Below are positions 51,827 to 62,000 of a stretch of DNA of 62,000 nt, in pieces. The stretch covers positions 410,001-472,000 of the forward strand of contig JAQGDQ010000104.1 in the NCBI GenBank assembly GCA_030141605.1, in the 5' to 3' direction. The stretch comes from Tubiluchus corallicola (Eukaryota > Priapulida > Priapulimorpha > Priapulimorphida > Tubiluchidae). The notes beneath the pieces were generated by a model that did not search any database, was not told the origin of the DNA, and was given only the letters and a program-made list of their open reading frames with translations. A program made the position numbers and the translations under genes. Positions within the stretch are counted from its first letter, which is position 1. Each line of letters opens with the position of its first letter.

Positions 51827-54800
51827 TTAGCTGGACCTTCTCCTTTTTAATGGTTTGCGCTTGTGATACTTGCGTACCAGCTTTGCACGTTTTACTGTCC
51901 CAGTGTACATGTCTATTTCCATGTCGAGTCGCATTCTAGCTGTCTTTGCTTTTCCCCTGTTGCTGGCTTCGTTGCCTCTGCCGCTTTCTGGTTCCTCGCA
52001 AAGTTTGTCTTTCAGCGTGTCGAAAGCAACTGAAAAGGTTTTGACCAGGCTGCCACACGACGGATCAGTGGGTATGTTGAGTATAGCCCAGGTACCCTCG
52101 GAAAGTATGCTACAAAATATAATCCACAGAATACAATGAAATTAGGTATGGGTTTACCTTTGCTATAACCGAAACATTGTCACTGCTATAATTTCATCAA
52201 TGGTTGTTGTTGTTGGAAGTTTGTGCATCTATTAAAGATACCCATGAAATGAATTATTTGAAAGAATATTTAATCTAGACAGGGTTCCACGGTCAAGGAA
52301 TATCCTTGAAAATACACGCTATCCTCGAAAGTCTTGGAAAGCTAATTTGGTAAAAAGTCAGGGAAATGATGAAAATAGGGTAAAATGTCTGTTAGTTTGG
52401 AAAGGGTTGCAAAAATAATCACCATGAACCGATATTTTTGAGCGATTCGTGTTCAAACAAAATTTTGCTATGGCAAGCTCCCAGTTTCAATTTCTGTTCC
52501 AAAAATAATAAATGACAACACATTATATATCAATATATGTATGAATCCCATACACAAAAATATATACTGGATATATATATATAATAATCTTTATTTGCCA
52601 TAAAAAATCGATATTCATAACTATAAAAGCATAAAAGAACATCGCAGCATGAGAATAAAATTCACACAACTGTTAAAGGCAAATGCGTCCAGTGCAAACT
52701 AAAAACTACTGTGCCAAAAATTTAAAACAAAATATACATTGTAATGTTACACGCAAATTATAATAGACTATATACAAAATGGTCTATGTAATATGTTCTA
52801 TGGGTTATGCAATTTCTACTTATCTTGGTAATGGAAAGTCAATATTTGGTCAGGAAAAAGTCAGGAAAATTTATTTAAAATTCTGTGGGAACCCTGCTAG
52901 AGCAATTTTTACCAGATATCATAACTGCTGCAAATGTTTCTGTTAAATACTTATTTTTTACTCGTGCTAGGTGATTTAAAACATTACTCACTCGCACGAA
53001 AGCCTTGATAACGGCTGACCACCGTTGAACCATTTAACTGTGCCGAGTCTCACTAGTTCGTATGTCAACTGAGCCAGAGCAAACGGCATAATAGGACGTT
53101 CATAGTGGTACGGATAGTAGTAGCCTGTGTAGTTGTAACTGAAAGTCGTCGTCGTCCGCTCGGGCTTGATCGGGACGAATGTATTCTTCACACATTCAAT
53201 TGTCTGCATCCCTACAAAAGCGTTCATAGTACTGACATATATATTTATATTGTGCTCTCATTGTATTATTTAATTATTTCTATTGCTGACTTCGGCATTT
53301 TTGACAAAATTGTATTGTTAATTTTTTTTAGATTTTTCGAATATTGAAGTATAAGCTTTTGGCAGTCTGAAAAATTATTCCCCACTTCTTGACTGTGACT
53401 AACAAGCTTTTTGCTTCATTGATGCATCTGTCTCCTGACCAACTTGCTGCCTACCTGTCTGGCAAACTGACTTACAAGCTGTCTGCTTGGTTACTAGTCG
53501 ACTGCTTGACTTGGCTGACTGACTATTGTTTATAACTTGTTATTCAGACAGTTGTCTTGCCTGAATTGTTTTATCCAGTTCTTCTATAGGTTAGAGAAAT
53601 TAATAAGTACACCATTTTTTTAAAATTAATATTGTAGACTAACAGTTTAAGCACAATGCCTTTAAAAAGCAAATTTATATTCATTTATCTTTCTGGTGAC
53701 GTATTAGTTCAAGCCCTAAAGTACCAATATAGGCTGACAAGGCTGAAAAAATACCCCGAAAAAAGTTACAAAAACCGTAAATTTGTAAACTGTTGATTAC
53801 TGTATTAATTTCATGTTCAGGCAAGAAAACTAAACAGCATAATTTCACAAGCAGTCAGACATTTTACTAAGAAATTGTTTTATATGCTTAACTTATCTAT
53901 CATAGATGCTGATGAAAAAGCAACACCTTACAAACACCCTGTACTTACATCCGCTGACAGATCTGATCCACGGTTGTGGATCTGTGCATACTTCATCCAA
54001 CATCTTTGTGGCGAGATTCACGTAACGCCATGCGTCAGCTACTGTCACATTTCTCAGGATTGGTCGAGCGGGAAGTGGAACATCTTTTTCTTCGATAAAA
54101 TCTTCCGGAAATGCATCGTAGTCGAAGATGAGGTCGTCTTCGTTGCAGCCGTAATGTTCAATCACGCTATCAACACATTCTCTTGCGGAGTCCGGGATGG
54201 CACTGCAAGGTTTTACGTTTTTTTATACGATACATCAATTTATAATGTTAATTAACCGTGTATTATAAAATAATTGCATATGTTTATTGCCACGAACAAG
54301 CCATCCAGCATTCAAATGATTACTTTTCGTGCTTATTGGGATGAAATTAGTTCACTAACTTCATAATAGGACTTAAAAGTCCTAGAGATTTTTACTGAAT
54401 GGTCTGAGGTCCTTAGTCCCAAATGTGTTTTCCCTACAGTCACCTTTCAGTTATAAGTGGCAGTGCTGAAACCTACCCCACTGTCAATGCTGCTTCTCTC
54501 CGTAATGAGCTGCTGAACTGGCAGAGGTGGCTAAACCAAGTTTGGATGTGAACACATAACCTCACTCAACAAGTTGTAATCTGTGCAGTGAACAAAACCG
54601 CTCAGAATGGGTATCAAACTTAATGGTCACCCACCCGTTCACCGATCAGCCTTACCATTGCTTAACTTTGTTGCCCTATAGAGGTATTGCACATCAATTC
54701 ACGTCACCTGGAAGTGATGTGGAACAGTGATGCTGCACAGCGACGTTCAGTATTATGAAATTGGACCTTATATGCTTGATGAAGCACAGTGATAAAGTCA

Positions 54801-57266
54801 GCAAACATTTTGCTCCAGAGATTGCTACTTGCTCACACTTAAAGGTCCTAAGATATAAAATAATCTTATAATAGTGATAGTGGTTTCAACGCTGATTGTT
54901 TGATAAAGATAGCATATATTGTATCTGAGCAAGTGGATTGAGGTAGGTATTTCAGCCTTGTTGTGCACTGTTGAGTTTATGAAATATTCTGGTCCAGTCA
55001 TAGGAAAAAATGTGAGGTTTGATTGCTATTTAGTTATGTGTTTTATTTATTCTTGTTAAAGTACATGTATACATAATTTATATAAAAAAAATAAAAAAGC
55101 TTTGCAGATTTACAGTGTAGGGTAATTGTGTTGCACTGCTTTGCATTGTTCTTGAAAAATGTCGTTCGGCATTGAGTCTCAGTAACTTGGCAATGTTCTA
55201 CTAATTCTTTTGCCTTTTTTCTCGGATATTTCACTTACTTGCATATTGTGTCCCAGTTGTTTTTAAAGAATCTGGCTAAGTGTTCCGGCGAGAATGGCGG
55301 ACTGGTGCGATTCGGATCGTAGCGGTACAAATCTCCGAAGAGCGACATGACTTGTTGGAAAAGCACGTTACATGTCTCCAAAGGTGGAGCTGGTGTTCTT
55401 CCCCAGGCCGAAGGTGCAACTGGCAGGATTTCCCACCAAGGGCACATTGCTAGGCTTCCAGAAAATAAAGCAGCTGGAACAGATAACCATTATGTTAGTA
55501 CAGTCGTGATAATCGTACTACATAAAGGTTCGTCAACAAGTACCTGTACAGTGCAATCTGAAATTAAATTTACTTATTGAACATGAAAATATGCACTGTG
55601 CTTACCTAGAGCAAACAAACAATAGTTTGAAGGTGTTACCAATATGCGTTCCAAGTGAGTTTCTTCTGCTAAACTAATGTCCCGAAACTAAACTAAACTG
55701 AACTAAGGATAATTGGACTAACTAAAAAATAACTTGGAGCCATTATCGTTTTGGTACACTATCGGTAACACCTTAAAACTATTATTTGTTTGTTCTAGGT
55801 GATGATAGGGTGCATTTTCATGTTCTGTAGGTAAAACTAATTTCTGATTGCATTGTACAGGTATTTGTTGTATGCAAATCAAGTTCAACACTAAATTGAA
55901 TTGCACTATTGAAGTACACTGAGACCAATAGTTTTGTACTAAAGTGAGTTGAAAATAAGTTTTGCCATAAGAGCTTTTGCATTTAGGCCACAGACCAAGC
56001 AAAGAAAATTTGCTGTTAGAGCTGTTAAGAAGCTAAAAATAAGATGGTACCTAGCCGGTAGCTTTATTATATCATCTACGTTGAAACTATTCCAATTGTT
56101 ATTTTACATTTAGTGCTAAGCTTAATGCACTAAGTTTTGCTGCCATCAATGTAGCTAAAAATAAGATGGTACCTAGCGGGTAGCTTTATTATATCATCTA
56201 CGTTGAAAGTATTCCAATTGTTATTTTACATTTAGTGCAAAGCTTAATGCACTAAGTTTTGCTGCCAAGTTGATCAAAGTTTGTAGCTAAAAATAAGATG
56301 GTACCTAGCGGGTAGCTTTATTATATCATCTACGTTGAAAGTATTCCAATTGTTATTTTACATTTAGTGCAAAGCTTAATGCACTAAGTTTTGCTGCCAA
56401 GTTGATCAAAGTTTGTAGCTAAAAATAAGATGGTACCTAGCGGGTAGCTTTATTATATCATCTACGTTGAAACTATTCCAATTGTTATTTTACATTTAGT
56501 GCAAAGCTTAATGCACTAAGTTTTGCTGCCATTGTTCATACTTCTGTGGCTAAACTCAATCATAACAAAGTGAGTGATCTATAACTTCAAACATGACTTT
56601 CACACATTTAGTGCAAACCTAAATGCACAGAGTTTTGCTGCCAAGTTGATCATAGTTTTTGCTAAGAAGTGAAGCTACAGCAGTTGTAATTTCTGTAATT
56701 TTTGTGTTCTACACTTCAGCAATTTGGGGTTTTTAGCTGCTGTCACACGCTACTCTATGTATCTAGTTAAAGTTAGCATAAATGAGTATAATTCTGGTTA
56801 CTATAACTATTTTGAACATGTACGCACATGAACATGGGGAATTGTAAACTTCTGTACCTATGCTACCAATCAGTTATCATTGTTTACTTAACTGATGTTG
56901 GTACAGTCAACTAAATTATTTACAACCATCTTAGATTATTGACAAGAGAAAATGCGTTGGCAAATTATTAGCAAAATCCATTAATACCAAAATTACCGTG
57001 ACAAATTAAGATATAATTAATATCCAGATGCTGTAAAACTAAAACACTCAGAATTTTAACACTTTGTCCCAGAAGTTACAGTTTTTTTATCAAGAGATGG
57101 CACGACATGCTTTTCACAGTATAGCACATGTAAATGTGCATCAGTTGTTATTATTGGACTAACTGAATCATTACAATATTTAGTATGGATGATTTTGGCA
57201 AATGATTAAAAGTAACATATAATATCAATTACCTGTAGCTATGAGCACTAGTGAAATATTCTTCAT
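51827..57266 (-). CDS. secreted protein with ten cysteines and basic tail, 341 aa, family unknown
   Basis: Five exons on the minus strand join in phase: 57233-57266, 55239-55473, 53949-54202, 52992-53211 and 51827-52109, all GT-AG. Joining exons 1 and 2 gives a clean signal peptide (MKNISLVLIATAALFSGSLA), so it should be secreted. The mature part has ten Cys (22, 46, 89, 99, 109, 162, 181, 247, 266, 285), an even number that suits disulfides, and N-glycosylation sites at N66, N141 and N201. An acidic patch lies near 111-130. The last 30 residues are Lys/Arg-rich and end in RKPLKRRRSS, which could bind heparan sulfate or nucleic acid, or be cleaved. The C-x9-C-x9-C spacing at 89-109 is suggestive of a helical Cys module. 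I recognise no family; growth factor, venom-like and matrix roles are all open. It converges on FAAP100. Confidence 0.85.
52280..52896. mobile_element. TIR element with CAGGGTTCC ends
   Basis: Starts CAGGGTTCCACGG and ends CTGTGGGAACCCTG, a short inverted terminus found on non-autonomous DNA elements of animals. CTAGA lies on both flanks, a partial target duplication. A LINE-like (TA)n tail is nested near 52560-52600. It lies in intron 4 of the secreted-protein gene. Confidence 0.6.
54430..54680 (-). repeat. tRNA-derived SINE, antisense
   Basis: On the minus strand AATGGTAAGGCTGATCGGTG (A box) and AAGTTTGATACCCATT (B box) are followed by a body shared with the copy at 26545-26775. It lies in intron 2 of the secreted-protein gene (54203-55238), on that gene's strand. 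Confidence 0.55.
56031..56535. repeat. tandem array, four units of 122-132 bp
   Basis: Units begin with AGCTAAAAATAAGATGGTAC at 56031, 56153, 56285 and 56417 and are nearly identical; copies 2 and 3 carry an extra AAGTTGATCAAAGTTTG. Each holds the palindrome TTAGTGC-N10-GCACTAA (TTAGTGC with one change in copy 1). A decayed partial copy lies at 56605-56670. The array is in intron 1 of the minus-strand secreted-protein gene. Confidence 0.95.
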
Positions 57267-57269
57267 CTT

Positions 57270-59111
57270 GCTTTGTTAACAGCTTCCTACTCACTCGAAT
57301 GAATTTTGTCCGTTATAGTTACTACATAATAATAATGTGTGTATTTCCTTTGTGACAGGAAGACCGGGAAGTCTCCAGTTGCTAAGCTATGTCCATGACA
57401 GTTGTGCTGTTTACAGGAAGAATAGGAAGTTCAACGGCATATGAGTAATTTGAACTGGAAAGAGCACGTCCCTGGAAATTACTTACTTTGGTAGGCTCTG
57501 ATTAATGTTTAGGTTTGTAAAACGCAGAATTAACGCTGTCTTATAGAGTTCTTCATGTTTATACAGTTCAGTATCAGGGCCGGTGCTAGGAAGTGCGGGG
57601 GTGCAATTAGAAAATTGTTAATGGAGCCCTTTACCCTACAAAACTGAAGATTGATGTTTTATACTTGATGTAGTTCGCGAGTCCCAACCAAAAACATTGA
57701 TGGCTTGATGCTCTGCCATTAGCCACAAGGATTATGTATTAGAAAGGGTAAATCTGCATGAAACATTTAATGTTTTATTACAAGTCAAGATAATTACTGA
57801 CATAGTATTTGTGCTAAAAACAGACGTAAACTGAAATTACAAAACAAATAAACAAACGATCAGCAAAAATATTGAAACATAGATTGTACGATATCAGACT
57901 GAATACTTTATTCTTGTTGCCAAGCAAGATCCTGCTAGTAAATCACTCTATGCACAGACTAATGCACACTTAAAGGAAGACTGGACGATTGTTTAGACTC
58001 GATCTCATTTTAATTTGTTGTCCAAAATGTACGTTTTCTTGCCTATAAAAGCTAACAGTTGTTCCTTATATTTGAATAATTAGCTTAGAAAGTTAATTAA
58101 CGGCAACCAAACACAGCTATTGCTTACATCAGAAACTAACCACAGTTTGTGCAATGGCAGGCGTCTTCCTTTGCACATCAAGCACATCTGCATAAATGTT
58201 ACATTACTGTTTAAATGCATGATGTCACGAAAAATGGGCTCTATGTCATATGAAATCAGAAACTAACACTGCAGTTCATGGTCATGCTTGTCACGATACC
58301 GCTTTCCATTTGTCGGCCAAGCGAATGTGACAAAAAGGCGCCGCTGCTAATTTTAGTAGATTCACTGAGCCGCGCGTAGCTTTAAAGGTTTAACGAAATT
58401 TGAGGTAATTATAATTTAATCTAAGCTTTGATTTAAAAAAAACTTTTGTAGTTTTCAATTTTTTAGAGCATTCTTTATTCTGAACTAATGTTTACACAAT
58501 CATCCGGTTTTCCCTTAAGTGAAGTCCACATAAAATGACTAATTTTACTAACGTAACATTACATCGGCTTTGCCTTACCCACAAATTACATGGCAGTTGT
58601 AGTTAGGATGCGTTGCTGTGCTACACTTAACCTCTGACCTACAACAACTGTGCGTGCTCACAACGAAACTGTGAAAAGGCTTATTGCGAATCTGTCATGC
58701 CCTCAAAATTTAGTGTGGAAGCCTGATAGCTTCAGCCTGCAATCTTGAGGGGTGTGACCGATAAGGGTGAGCATTCTCTATCAGAAAACGAATTCGAATA
58801 GAATCGAATGTGCGACTTTTGAATTCGAATGAACCGAATTTCAGTATTTCGAATCCAAATCGAATTCGAATTGAGTTTGAAAGGTTTTCGAATCAGTAGT
58901 AAAAAGTGGCCTTACAACGATCATGCATATTATTTGATTTTGTTGTACAATAGAGCCACTATTAGTTTGTTAAAAATTTTGCACAGAAACTGCCGTTAAA
59001 TTGTTCTAATTGAATGCTGTTTCAAACATTTTAATGATAAAGAACGTATGTGGCTGAAGTGCTGAATTATTCAAATCTATAATTTTAGTTTTGTTATATT
59101 ATTATTGTTAT

Positions 59112-59144
<33 letters not shown>

Positions 59145-60600
59145 ACTATTATGTTATATTATTGGTTAATTCTATAACTTAAACAACTCGTTAGAACTCG
59201 AACGTTTGACGCTCACCCCAATGATAGGATTAGTGACTCGAAGAACTCAAGATCTTCCAACACATCTGTAGTGTAAGCCATAGCAAAGATCAGAGAACCA
59301 TTGTTCACTATTAACTAGGATTGACTTGATAGTGGTGTGATGTTGCACCTGCCTGAGCAGGACAATGGATATAGCTCCATTGCAACCTATTATTTGGAAC
59401 TGTAGATAAACCCTTTTATAAGAACGTTCAATAAATGAGTCCAGTTTAAACTTTATTTAATGTGTACATCGTATACAAAAGAACATCTTGCAGATGTCTC
59501 ACAAGCTTGTCTTTTAAATACTTATCAACAGCGGCAGCTCATAGCCAAAATTACTAGCTGCGCTGCTCCAGAAAATTTTTAGCCAGTGTTTTAATACTGT
59601 GTAAACCGAAACAAACATCAGCAATTTTAATGTTATAATTTAAAAAAAACAAATGTATGAAAATTTACATGTAAACTTGATATAATCCCAAACAAAAAAA
59701 GTATTTTTTGCTTACTAATAGCCCTAAATTGTCTCAGTTTAAGCTTGATCCATTCACGGTAAGCACGTGACGAGTGACAACAAACTGTGTGAGTGACAGT
59801 ACTTTCTCTACCCGAGTTCAGATGTGCATGACCGTATGCGCACAACAGCCAAACACCGAGTTGCTGTGAAACAAACAGTACTACCCTCATATGCTCTGCT
59901 TCCGTACAAGTATAAAAAAGGAATTAAAGATAAAAAGACTTATTATATTGAATATTATCGATAATATTGAGGGAAAATAGGGGATGCTGCAGTTGCACAG
60001 TACCTATTCAGGAGCCGCCATTGATGATTAATGGCATGTTCCTGGGTCTTCTGAGTGACCACTTTGTCCTTCAGGATAGCTCCGGTATGTTTGGCAAATT
60101 GAGGTCCAATGAATTTCTTTGCCATTCAGTTCAAATGAAACAATCCCATAGTTTTCAGGTTGCTGCTCCAATCATTCATTTCAAGATCACAGGCTGAGCG
60201 AGTCACACGAAGCTTACATATTAGGGGTATAATGGATTTGATATAACTGTTTCAGCAGTACTTTAAAGTAATAAATTGTTTTGTTCTATTACTTGTTGTT
60301 TTTATACACCCCTAGCAAAAAGCACTATACCACCATCAAATTCTGTTTTTCCCTGATTCTCCTCGCTTGCTTTCCATTCCTTTTTCTTTTCTGTATGCCA
60401 CTTCATCTGCAAAGAGAAAGCAGACTGTAAAATTAAATTGTTAACTAAACCGCACATTGCCTGAGCTGCATTAATTGCATGTGTCTTTCAGATCCTTTGA
60501 AATTTGTCAAAAACTGAAGCCATTTGCAGTAATGTACAGCTCTTGTAACTAGCCTCCATTCACATTTAAGCATATGTAAAATAATTTTCTGTTCGTTTTT
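57270..60600. other. repeat-rich DNA upstream of the secreted-protein gene
   Basis: No exon is supported on either strand. It holds a CAGGGCCGG-type repeat fragment near 57576, the TTCGAA-rich element at 58765-59220 and a (TA)n run at 59113-59140. The promoter of the minus-strand gene should lie just above 57266, but no clear core element is visible. Confidence 0.55.
58765..59220. mobile_element. TTCGAA-rich TIR element, copy 3
   Basis: Begins AGGGTGAGCATTCTC and ends ACGTTTGACGCTCACCCC-like sequence, giving GGGTGAGC inverted ends. The interior matches the 35034 copy in reverse, and the 15245 copy. A (TA)n tract interrupts it at 59113-59140. There is no ORF. Confidence 0.65.
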
Positions 60601-60605
60601 GTGGG

Positions 60606-61110
60606 AAATTTATGGCTAAGTGGATAGGTGCACTCTTTCATGTGACTGGGCCTGGGTTCGACGCTCGTACCGGGAATTACAGTGCATCAAACTTAGCTGT
60701 TAAATGCCAACTTTATATAAGGAGGATGTCATACTTCCAAATGTAGCTGAGATACCTCTGCTGGTTCAGTGCCTCACCACAGAGGATTATCCCTGATAGT
60801 GAGCTAGGCTCCAGTCTTGCCACGAGCATCTCCGTTAGGCCTAGAGAGCCTTTGAATGTTGGATTCTGCCTGGCAGTGTTCAGAAGTGTATAAAAGAAAA
60901 ATGGTGCAGCCATGCTTAGTGGCAGTTTTAGCAGTTTCAGTACGGCTCTTGGCAAGCTGGGATGCAGAACTAAACTGTAGTGCATTGTAGATGGTTGTGG
61001 CAGGATCAGAGCCTATCTCACTATCACTGATAGACCTTTATGATGAGACACTGGACCAGCAGTTGTGTCATATAGCTGTATTCAGATATGTACACATCGT
61101 CGCTCAACAA
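60606..61110 (+). repeat. tRNA-derived SINE, best-preserved copy
   Basis: ATGGCTAAGTGGATAGG (A box, 60612-60628) and GGTTCGACGC (B box, 60655-60664) have tRNA spacing. The body (GAGATACCTCTGC, CAGAGGATTATCCCTGATAG, CAGTCTTGCCACG) matches 8381-8655. The 3' part with GAGACACTGGACCAGC (61041) matches fragments at 45345 and 48978. It is about 500 bp, long for a SINE, so it may be a composite. Confidence 0.6.
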
Positions 61111-61594
61111 TATTAATGCAAATTTCCCGGGAGTAGTGTAAGCTCCCACCAACATTTTCTTATCTAATTACTGTCTGGACTCGGAGTCACGCAAGTCGGG
61201 CCAATAAGCACACGCCGTAACAGTTCGGCTATTCTTCTAACTCGGAATGTGAAAAGCGAATAAATTACAAAGGTTTTCAATGTCTTATAGTGACTGGCAT
61301 CGGTTGGTAGGCTTATTAGTGCTGAGCAGTATGCAGGGCCAGATTATGACCTATGACCTTCAGAGGTCCTCTAGGCTAATGAAATTATAGCACCCTCAGT
61401 TGGAGCCACCCTCTTATTCGCCCACACCCGTTTTGAATATTTTTTACTTGTGATGCATTTTAGCCACGATTACATACATTGAGGTAAACTTATTGCAAAT
61501 TCGGCCTCCTTTTAAAGTTGAAATTGTACTATAAGCTAAATGAATTATTCAGCAGTGCAAATATAAAAATGTTATACTCCATTTTTCAAATGTG

Positions 61595-61626
<32 letters not shown>

Positions 61627-62000
61627 TGTGTGTATTTGAAAATCTTTTAGTATTGCCCCAAACTTGAGAGGCCTTAGACTGCAGCCTGCATTAGTCTGTT
61701 GGATAATCCGTCCCTGGCAATATGACATTTATTTAGTTTTTACCGGTAGATTTACAAGACAAATGGGAAGTTTGGTTGTTTGTTTGTTTTTCCAATTTTA
61801 TTATAATTTCCTTATGTTGCTGTTGCATTTCAATTGTTTCAATATTGCTTATTGTTTGTTAGACAAAAACACAATTACAGTTACATAGACAGAAACGTTA
61901 CATAAAATTGCACAAACTGAAAACAAAATGACTGCGTTTACTTATCAAGTGATCAATCAATTCTTGAACAAGTGATATGTAACTGCTTGTAGCTGAGCTA
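61110..62000. other. AT-rich DNA, no gene seen
   Basis: No gene is supported. A (TG)n(CGTG)n tract lies at 61590-61632. A fragment starting CAGGGCCAG at about 61333 resembles a dispersed repeat end. Confidence 0.6.
61590..61632. repeat. TG / CGTG microsatellite
   Basis: About 14 TG/CG dinucleotides alternate purine and pyrimidine without a break, with a GCGTGCGTGC core. Confidence 0.9.

Noticed and set aside
53105-54255. Plus-strand ORFs of 80 and 126 codons
   Set aside because: They are antisense to exons 3 and 4 of the minus-strand secreted-protein gene, whose exons join in phase.
56031-56535. CRISPR-like regular repeat array
   Set aside because: Units are directly adjacent 122-132 bp tandem repeats without unique spacers, in a eukaryotic intron.
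57576-57640. CAGGGCCGG-type repeat end (also near 9431 and 61333)
   Set aside because: It resembles a common DNA-element terminus, but no partner end or target duplication was found, so no element is called.
60713-60985. 90-codon minus-strand ORF
   Set aside because: It lies within the SINE body and has no independent support.

Overview
This is AT-rich metazoan nuclear DNA. The genes have many exons with GT-AG introns, AATAAA signals lie downstream of stop codons, there is no operon structure, and there is much retrotransposon, MITE and microsatellite sequence. Two animal gene families can be recognised: O-GlcNAcase (OGA/MGEA5) and FAAP100, a subunit of the Fanconi anaemia core complex. Gene spacing and repeat load suggest an invertebrate, possibly a deuterostome such as an ascidian. 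That placement is inference; nothing in the window fixes the clade. Most short ORFs here are chance or repeat-derived, because the real coding sequence is split into exons that had to be joined by splice site and reading phase.

Layout, left to right. (1) 1-180: a CpG-rich edge that may be a promoter or a WD40-like first exon running off the window; it carries an RFX X-box-like site. (2) 2.2-4.7 kb: a repeat cluster holding an RTE-type LINE fragment nested inside another LINE tail, with a 17-bp target-site duplication, and a 1.7-kb inverted-repeat structure. (3) 7673-7960: an intronless gene for a 95-aa single-pass membrane protein. (4) 11700-22387, plus: a six-exon gene for a 246-aa AT-hook protein. 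A 14-residue motif recurs four times and is split by an intron at nearly the same place each time; a serine-rich ORF inside intron 3 could be an alternative first or cassette exon. (5) 27291-43278, plus: a complete 14-exon OGA gene (871 aa). (6) 46280-50627, plus: a five-exon FAAP100-like gene (672 aa). (7) 51827-57266, minus: a five-exon gene for an unrecognised 341-aa secreted protein with ten cysteines and a very basic tail, convergent with FAAP100. (8) 57.3-62 kb: no gene seen, mostly repeats.

The genes share no obvious pathway. OGA removes O-GlcNAc from nuclear and cytoplasmic proteins, FAAP100 works with FANCB and FANCL in DNA crosslink repair, and the AT-hook protein probably binds DNA, so three of the five confident genes act at least partly in the nucleus. 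The most novel items are the AT-hook protein with its intron-split motif repeats and serine-rich optional exon, the secreted ten-cysteine protein, the tandem array with hairpin-forming units in that gene's first intron, and a 45-bp coding-length minisatellite inside an OGA intron.
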